A stretch of 56,560 bases of DNA, taken from assembly GCA_046155505.1 (NCBI GenBank), contig JBJXFK010000241.1:1-56560 (forward strand), read 5' to 3'. The notes below the pieces were generated by a model, which saw only the letters and a list, made by a program, of their open reading frames with translations, did no database searches and was not told where the DNA came from. The position numbers and the translations under genes were made by a program. Positions 51,009 through 56,560 of this stretch are shown here, in pieces (the stretch's first letter is position 1; every line of letters starts with the position of its first letter). This DNA is from JBJXFK01 sp046155505. GTDB taxonomy: Bacteria; Planctomycetota; Phycisphaerae; UBA1845; Fen-1342.

Positions 51009-51290
51009 TCAAGTCAGCGGCGGAAACTCGCGATCATAGCACTCGTCGCACCACGCATCGGTACACGGCAAGTACGAGTGATGCCTTGTGTGTCCTGAGC
51101 GGCCGCACACAGAACACCAACCGCAATATCCCGTTGGGAGCGGTGGCCTTGTATCGTGCAGTGGACCGCGACCCAGACGTGCCAACAGTTTCCACCACGC
51201 GAGCTTCAGTTTGACGCGTATCGCGACCCGCTCAATTCTCTTTTGGTCCGGGTCCGGGCAATAGCATGGGCCGCGGTCTCTACCGGTCAT
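51009..51290 (-). CDS. Small Cys-rich protein, putative zinc finger
   Basis: 93 aa. The N-terminal half is basic and helical (RIERVAIRVKLKLAWWKLLA). The C-terminal half has GYCGWCSVCGRSGHTRHHSY and PCTDAWCDECYDREF, giving CxxCxxC and CxxxxCxxC spacing with His residues between, likely to hold one or two zinc ions. No family recognised. The start is preceded by GGGAA only. Could be real because the Cys/His pattern is ordered; length and lack of neighbours keep this uncertain. Confidence 0.45.
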   Translation of the reverse strand: MTGRDRGPCYCPDPDQKRIERVAIRVKLKLAWWKLLARLGRGPLHDTRPPLPTGYCGWCSVCGRSGHTRHHSYLPCTDAWCDECYDREFPPLT

Positions 51291-51453
51291 TTCCCAATCC
51301 TAGAAGCACTTGGACATTCGCACGGGCACCACTGCTCTTGAGCACCGGTCTCGCGGCCGTCGAATCCGCGCGGCTCAAGAAGCAGTTGCACACCCAAACA
51401 CCCGCCCGTGCCATCCGCGGGCACGCGATCAAAGCCGGAAACGCCCGTAGCCG

Positions 51454-52269
51454 TCATTTTCTCGCGTTGCGTTGTCCGACGTACTCCCAAACGTACCGGC
51501 CGTGCTCCGTTCGGACAGCCGAATCCTGTACCGCATCCGAGCTGCCGGATGACTCCGAAAACAGGTCGTGCGTCAGGTCCGTCACGCGCAAAGGCTCATA
51601 CGTCGAATCGCTCTTGTGCAAATCGACGACATTGAAGCATCCAGGGTTTTTCGCCGGACAATAGCTGCGAACTCCGCCGGCCATGAATGCCGAAAATTCA
51701 TCGAGCGAACGAAACACCGATGAGCGAAGGACGGACTCCCGCGCCACAGTTGCCGAGAACAAAGCGTGCTCTTTATCCCGAACGCGAATTTGCGATCCGC
51801 TCGCGTCGCTGGTGATCGACGCTTCGACCAACCTGTGCTCGCCCGGGAAGCCGAGCGAGGTAATGAACGCGCCTAGCCGTGAGTTGGTATTCCGTTCCGT
51901 GACGTACACGGCGGGTGTTCCGGTCTCCCGCTCAATCACGCCGAACCGCAGCGCGCAGTTAATATTGCGCAACCCCAACTCGTCAGGCACGGGGCCAAAC
52001 GTAACCTGGTCTAGGTCCAGCACGCAAAAGGACCCCACCGATGCCCCTTCGATTGATTGCGGGGCGAGCCACGAGGGAAGTTGGCGACCGAGTAGCTCTA
52101 TCGGAAGCCGAAAATTGAAGATGAACCGCTCGATTAGCCGCGCGCGAATCTTGGGCATTAGCTGCACAGGTACACCTCGGTCCGATTTTACACCTGTAGG
52201 TTTGACGCCGACAACGACGCTGCGCGCTTTCTTTGCGACATTGCCCATCTCCTTCGTGCCACTGCCCAT
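51454..52269 (-). CDS. DUF2071/acetoacetate-decarboxylase-fold-like protein
   Basis: 271 aa from the ATG at 52269; inner ATGs at 52248 and 52158 are possible. The core (about 35-205) resembles DUF2071/YqjF-type proteins: RLIERFIFNFRLPIELLGRQ, EGASVGSFCVLDLDQVTFGP, GLRNINCALRFGVIERE and VYVTERNTNSRLGAFITSLG. The C-terminal part with YCPAKNPGCFNVVDLHKSDS is specific to this protein. No enzyme activity is known to me for these. The family call is moderately sure. Confidence 0.6.
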   Translation of the reverse strand: MGSGTKEMGNVAKKARSVVVGVKPTGVKSDRGVPVQLMPKIRARLIERFIFNFRLPIELLGRQLPSWLAPQSIEGASVGSFCVLDLDQVTFGPVPDELGLRNINCALRFGVIERETGTPAVYVTERNTNSRLGAFITSLGFPGEHRLVEASITSDASGSQIRVRDKEHALFSATVARESVLRSSVFRSLDEFSAFMAGGVRSYCPAKNPGCFNVVDLHKSDSTYEPLRVTDLTHDLFSESSGSSDAVQDSAVRTEHGRYVWEYVGQRNARK

Positions 52270-52296
52270 TTGCGCGGCGGCGCGGGAAGGAGGCGG

Positions 52297-52387
52297 CGCG
52301 CCTGGGGTCGCGTCTCCGACCGGTGTCTCCTCGATTCACTTTCTGCCAAACGAACGACCGACCAGAGGTCGGTCCCCCAAGCGCGAG
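52297..52387. repeat. Long inverted repeat, family 3 copy 2 (diverged)
   Basis: GCGCGCCTGGGG...CCGACCGGTGTC on the left, GACCGACCAGAGGTCGGTCC and CCCAAGCGCG on the right, around about 35 bases. Related in word and layout to 18807-18893. Confidence 0.6.
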
Positions 52388-52455
52388 TCCTCTGAATAAG
52401 GGCTCAGCGATCATGCGCTTAACTTGCACCGCCGCGCAGTTTCTCAAGCGTTCAA

Positions 52456-52484
52456 TTGACCAATCCATGCAAGCGTGCTACTCT
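52456..52484 (+). promoter_or_regulatory. Promoter of the MATE leader region
   Basis: TTGACC (52456-52461), 17-base spacer, TACTCT (52479-52484). The -35 is a five-of-six match, the -10 weak. It lies 83 bases before the 22-codon ORF and 330 before the pump gene. A CGAGCC-AGAGAA-GGCTCG hairpin follows at 52494-52511. Confidence 0.5.
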
Positions 52485-52566
52485 TTCCACATTCGAGCCA
52501 GAGAAGGCTCGGTTCTTCCCTAAACCCTGCGGCGGCTCGCTCGCCGACGAGACGAAAGGACCACTG

Positions 52567-52635
52567 ATGAAACTGGATCGACAGTACATCTTGGTCGCCT
52601 TCCCGTCGGTTCGAGGACTTTCCCCACCGCCCTAG
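52567..52635 (+). CDS. Candidate leader peptide before MATE gene
   Basis: 22 codons, MKLDRQYILVAFPSVRGLS plus Pro-Pro-Pro and a TAG stop. AAAGGA lies six bases before the ATG, a better site than most genes here have. An intrinsic terminator follows 36 bases after the stop. The triple proline before the stop is a known ribosome-slowing sequence type. It may couple translation to transcription of the pump gene; it could also be chance. Confidence 0.4.
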   Translation: MKLDRQYILVAFPSVRGLSPPP

Positions 52636-52670
52636 CCCCAAAACGACATTGCTTTTGCCAATGACGATGG

Positions 52671-52706
52671 AGCCTCGGCGCGACGCAGCGACCGGGGCTT
52701 TTTGAT
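52671..52706 (+). terminator. Intrinsic terminator in the MATE leader
   Basis: AGCCTCGG (52671-52678) pairs with CCGGGGCT (52692-52699), 8 bp with one G-T wobble, followed directly by TTTTT and then GATT. A small CATTG...CAATG hairpin precedes it at 52647-52663. It lies 108 bases before the pump start, so it would cut transcripts from the upstream promoter. Confidence 0.7.
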
Positions 52707-52813
52707 TGCTATCCAACATTCTGAGACGGTAAGCGGGCGGCTCGCATGTCGCCTAGCTGTGGCGGGATCGCTTACGCGATCGCGCTTGTGAACGGACTCT
52801 CTGGGGTATTTGC

Positions 52814-54304
52814 GTGACTTCTTCCAATACGCTTGATCAACGATCATCGCCGACGCCCGACCGCGGCGCGATGATCGAGCTGCTCAGCGAGGCGATGCCG
52901 ATTATCGGTATGACGATCTCGCGCCTGGCGCTGCAAACCATCGACTTTGTTATGGTTTCGGCCATCAGCACCGCCGCGCAGGCCGCGATTTCGCCGGCGA
53001 CGCTGCTGGTCTTCGCCGTCGCGTGCATCGGCATGGGCGCGGTAACGAGCGTGCAAACCTACGTCTCGCAGGCCAGCGGTCGCGGCGACGCGCGCGCGGG
53101 CGGTTCCTATGCGTGGCAATCGCTCTACATCGCGCTCGCGTTCGGCCTGCTCACCTGGCCGATCGCGACCACGACGCCTATCTGGTACGGCTGGTGGTCC
53201 GACGCGGTGAAGGCGCCGGCGGATGTCGCACAGATGCAGACCGTGTATATCCAATGGTGCCTGTGGCAGACGCTGCCGTGCGTGCTCGGCCAAGGGCTTC
53301 AATCGTTTTACAACGGCATCAAGCGCTCGTCGGTGCCGCTGATCGCGACGATCGCGTCGTTGATCGCCAACGTGGTCGGCAATTACGTGCTCATCTGGGG
53401 CAAGTTCGGCTTCCCCGAGATGGGCATCGCCGGGGCCGCGCTGGCGACGGTCATTGCGTGGTGGGTGCGCGTGGTTGTCATGGTCGTTCCGATGTTCTGG
53501 CGCGAGTATGAAGAGGAGTTCGGCACGGCGAGTTCGCTGGCGTTCAATTTCAAACGCACGGTCGAAATTCTGCGCATCGGCGTGCCCACCGGCCTCACCT
53601 GGCTGATGGACATCGGTGCGTGGGTCGTGTTCATGGCCGCGATCCTGCCGCCCTATGGCACGGCAGTGATGGCCGCGAGCGCGATCGCGCTGCAATACAT
53701 GCACCTGTCGTTCATGCCGGCAATCGGCATCGGCACGGCGCTTTGCACGCAGGTCGGCTTCGCGATCGGCGCGGGGCGACCGGACGACGCGGTCGCGCGC
53801 GTGCGCGTCGGGATGTGGCTCAACGGAATCTACATGACGCTTGCCGGCGCGATGATGCTCATTTTCGCCGGCCCGCTGATCTGGGTGCTCAACGCCGATC
53901 CGGACGTGATCAAGGCCGGTCAGGTCATTTTGATCTGGGTCGCTCTCTTTCAGCTCGGCGATGCGATGTGCATCACCTATCTCAGTGCCCTGCGCGGCGC
54001 GGGCGATGCCAAGGTGCCGGCGATCATGATGTTTTTCTGCTGCTGGGTGATCTTCATCGGCGGCGGCGTGTCGGCGAGCCTCTGGCTGCCGCAGTATGGC
54101 ATGAGCGTTCCGTGGGCGACGTGTGCGCTATACATCGTCGCGCTCGGGGCGATGTCGATGCTGCGCTGGAACGCGGGCGTGTGGCGTACGATCAAGCTCG
54201 CAAATGAGACTGCGCCAACCGCCGTCAGAGCCGACCCTGCGGATGACGCACGGCTCCCGCTCGATCCCGAGCCGGCAATCGCCGCCGGACAGCGGGCGGA
54301 TTGA
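52814..54304 (+). CDS. MATE family efflux transporter
   Basis: 496 aa from a GTG start with CTGGGG upstream. Twelve hydrophobic helices in two halves; the first half reads PIIGMTISRLALQTIDFVMV and SVQTYVSQASGRGDA, the second PTGLTWLMDIGAWVVFMAAI and GTALCTQVGFAIGAGRPDDA, as in NorM-type multidrug/toxin exporters driven by Na or H gradients. A polar tail of about 30 residues ends it. The leader with promoter, small ORF and terminator suggests regulated expression. Convergent with the ECF sigma gene. Confidence 0.9.
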   Translation: MTSSNTLDQRSSPTPDRGAMIELLSEAMPIIGMTISRLALQTIDFVMVSAISTAAQAAISPATLLVFAVACIGMGAVTSVQTYVSQASGRGDARAGGSYAWQSLYIALAFGLLTWPIATTTPIWYGWWSDAVKAPADVAQMQTVYIQWCLWQTLPCVLGQGLQSFYNGIKRSSVPLIATIASLIANVVGNYVLIWGKFGFPEMGIAGAALATVIAWWVRVVVMVVPMFWREYEEEFGTASSLAFNFKRTVEILRIGVPTGLTWLMDIGAWVVFMAAILPPYGTAVMAASAIALQYMHLSFMPAIGIGTALCTQVGFAIGAGRPDDAVARVRVGMWLNGIYMTLAGAMMLIFAGPLIWVLNADPDVIKAGQVILIWVALFQLGDAMCITYLSALRGAGDAKVPAIMMFFCCWVIFIGGGVSASLWLPQYGMSVPWATCALYIVALGAMSMLRWNAGVWRTIKLANETAPTAVRADPADDARLPLDPEPAIAAGQRAD

Positions 54305-54312
54305 CGACATCG

Positions 54313-54415
54313 AAATGCAGAATGAAGCTTGAACATTGAAGAATGCAGAAGGCCAATAATGGACGCCGGTCGCTGCGCTCTTCGTTCTTCGTTCTGCATT
54401 CTTCATTCTGCATTC
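54313..54415. repeat. Tandem-word inverted repeat (GAATGCA type) between convergent genes
   Basis: The left arm 54313-54351 reads AATGCAGAATGAAGCTTGAA and CATTGAAGAATGCAGAA; the right arm 54381-54415 reads TTCGTTCTTCGTTCTGCATT and CTTCATTCTGCATTC. The right arm's complement supplies the last codons and TGA stop of the sigma gene. Probably a two-way terminator. Confidence 0.8.
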
Positions 54416-55050
54416 GGCGCTGAGCCGTTGCTTCGCATCATCGGATCCAGCAGCGTGCGCAACGCCTGCCGCGCGCGATGCAGTCGCACCTTTGTCGCGG
54501 CTTCACTGATGCCCAGACGCCGGGCCGCTTCCTCGGTGCTCAATTCCTCGATGTCGCGCAGCAGGATCACCGTGCGATGCGACTCGGGCAGTTCGTCGAT
54601 CGCGCGGCGAACCGCGGCACGCATCTCTGTCGTTTCGAGTCGATCGGCCGGCGCGTTCCAGGGCGAAACGCGCGTCGCGTGATGTCCGGTCTCGTCAAAC
54701 GTCGGCAGCAGCGCCTCGATCGACGACGTGCGTCGCGACTTGGCCGAGCGCAGTTGCATGAGACACGCATTTACCACAATGCGATGCAGCCATGTCCCCA
54801 GCTTCGAATCGCCCGCGAAGTTGCCGATCGATCGAAACGCCGACACGAATGCCGCCTGCACCGCGTCAGCCGCATCCTGCTCGCAACGCAGAAACCGCCG
54901 GGCAACGGCCAGCAGATGCCCGCCATAGCGCCGCACGAGTTCCTCAAACGCGGCATCGACGCCCTTCTGCAACGCGTCGAGCAGCGTCGCTTCGTCGACA
55001 TTCGAATCAAACACGCACCCTCGCGCCGCCATATCGAGATTTGACTTCAT
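54403..55050 (-). CDS. ECF RNA polymerase sigma factor (RpoE-like)
   Basis: 215 aa from MKSNLDMAARG, with GGAGG upstream. Region 2: AFEELVRRYGGHLLAVARRF, DAADAVQAAFVSAFRSIGNF and TWLHRIVVNACLMQLR. Region 4: ELPESHRTVILLRDIEELST and EEAARRLGISEAATKVRLHR. The last residues (SAPNAE) and the stop come from the repeat DNA. The ATG overlaps the stop of the upstream STAS gene (ATGA), so the two are translationally coupled; no classical anti-sigma gene is next to it. Confidence 0.92.
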   Translation of the reverse strand: MKSNLDMAARGCVFDSNVDEATLLDALQKGVDAAFEELVRRYGGHLLAVARRFLRCEQDAADAVQAAFVSAFRSIGNFAGDSKLGTWLHRIVVNACLMQLRSAKSRRTSSIEALLPTFDETGHHATRVSPWNAPADRLETTEMRAAVRRAIDELPESHRTVILLRDIEELSTEEAARRLGISEAATKVRLHRARQALRTLLDPMMRSNGSAPNAE

Positions 55051-55313
55051 CGGCCAACCTCCGCGCGTAACAGTTCCGCCACAAAGTTCGAGCAACTGAC
55101 AATCGCTCGACGCTGCCGGATCAACTCGCGCAGCAACTCGATTCCGGACTCATCCACAAATGTCACCGCCGCCATCTCGACCTCCGCAGGCGTCTGCGTC
55201 GGCTCGGTCCGGTCGATCACCTCGCGCAACGCGTCCACCCACGGCCCGACGAGCTTGCCCTCAAGCCGAAAGCGAGCAGACGACTGACTGGTCACCGGCG
55301 TAATTCGAAGCAT
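55047..55313 (-). CDS. STAS-domain protein
   Basis: 88 aa. STAS (anti-sigma antagonist) pattern: SSARFRLEGKLVGPWVDALR, then VEMAAVTFVDESGIELLREL with the central VDESG at the place of the phosphorylatable Ser loop (here DESG), and IVSCSNFVAELL. STAS proteins usually bind anti-sigma kinases and free a sigma factor. The 4-base overlap with the ECF gene suggests it acts in that regulon. It starts about 170 bases from the sigma-54 activator's stop. Confidence 0.78.
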   Translation of the reverse strand: MLRITPVTSQSSARFRLEGKLVGPWVDALREVIDRTEPTQTPAEVEMAAVTFVDESGIELLRELIRQRRAIVSCSNFVAELLRAEVGR

Positions 55314-55480
55314 CCAACACTCCGTGATACGCCCGATTTAGCACGGTGCGTGCCACAATTTGGCGAGAGCCATCGTGAATCTAACTTGTTGAAATGAATA
55401 TGCTTACAAGATGTGGCCAGAAGCTGATCGCGACTTACCCACGGCATTTCGTGGTCGCCCGCCTCGCCGAATCGTGGCAG

Positions 55481-56560
<1,080 letters not shown>

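Overview
The window looks like a chromosomal contig from a high-GC, Gram-negative-type planctomycete, most likely of the Phycisphaerae kind. The evidence is: a secreted protein ending in paired type I dockerin repeats; two large Ser/Thr kinases with C-terminal TPR arrays, one of them overlapping an ECF sigma gene; small proteins with a CxxC...CPECG ribbon; a clan AA protease ending in the NPEHGGE-type tail; and kdsB, which implies KDO and lipopolysaccharide. I see no transposase, integrase, rRNA, tRNA or CRISPR array. The genes are mostly housekeeping and accessory chromosomal genes on both strands.

Layout. 0-12 kb: dockerin exported protein (-), S9 peptidase, exported unknown protein, Tat-type flavin amine oxidase, S1/P1-like nuclease (-), secreted GH13 amylase and gpmI. 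12-23.4 kb: ribbon-helix-helix protein, kinase-TPR protein, then a minus-strand block with a cell-wall amidase, purB, an EamA transporter, a zinc-ribbon membrane protein, a frameshifted retropepsin, a thioredoxin-fold TlpA-like protein with an in-frame UGA, and an inositol-monophosphatase-type phosphatase. 23.5-32.4 kb: ECF sigma plus second kinase-TPR protein, ArsR plus SRPBCC, DUF1877, a truncated exported protein, and kdsB-pyrG (PyrG makes the CTP that KdsB uses). 32.5-48.5 kb: fliD-fliS, Gfo/Idh/MocA oxidoreductase, tsaD, lipoproteins, lipase-like hydrolase, DUF3299 lipoprotein, YbaK deacylase, REC-GGDEF-HD-GYP regulator, POT transporter and fmt. 49-56.5 kb: propeller protein, ankyrin protein, Cys-rich small protein, ADC-fold protein, MATE transporter with a structured leader, STAS-ECF pair, and a sigma-54 activator cut by the right edge.

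The strongest novel candidate is the TlpA-like gene at 21306-22379. A single UGA falls exactly on the first Cys of the thioredoxin CxxC motif (W-U-G-P-C), and a bacterial-SECIS-like hairpin begins about 20 bases downstream, so it is probably a selenoprotein. A second candidate is a leader in front of the MATE gene: a promoter, a 22-codon ORF ending in Pro-Pro-Pro-stop, an intrinsic terminator, then the pump gene.

A third theme runs through the whole window. Many gene ends carry dispersed inverted repeats. Some are classical long-arm hairpins present in two or three copies. Others have arms built from imperfect 7-12 base words. Several of them supply the stop codon of the neighbouring gene, and two lie in frame inside conserved enzymes (S9 peptidase and Fmt).
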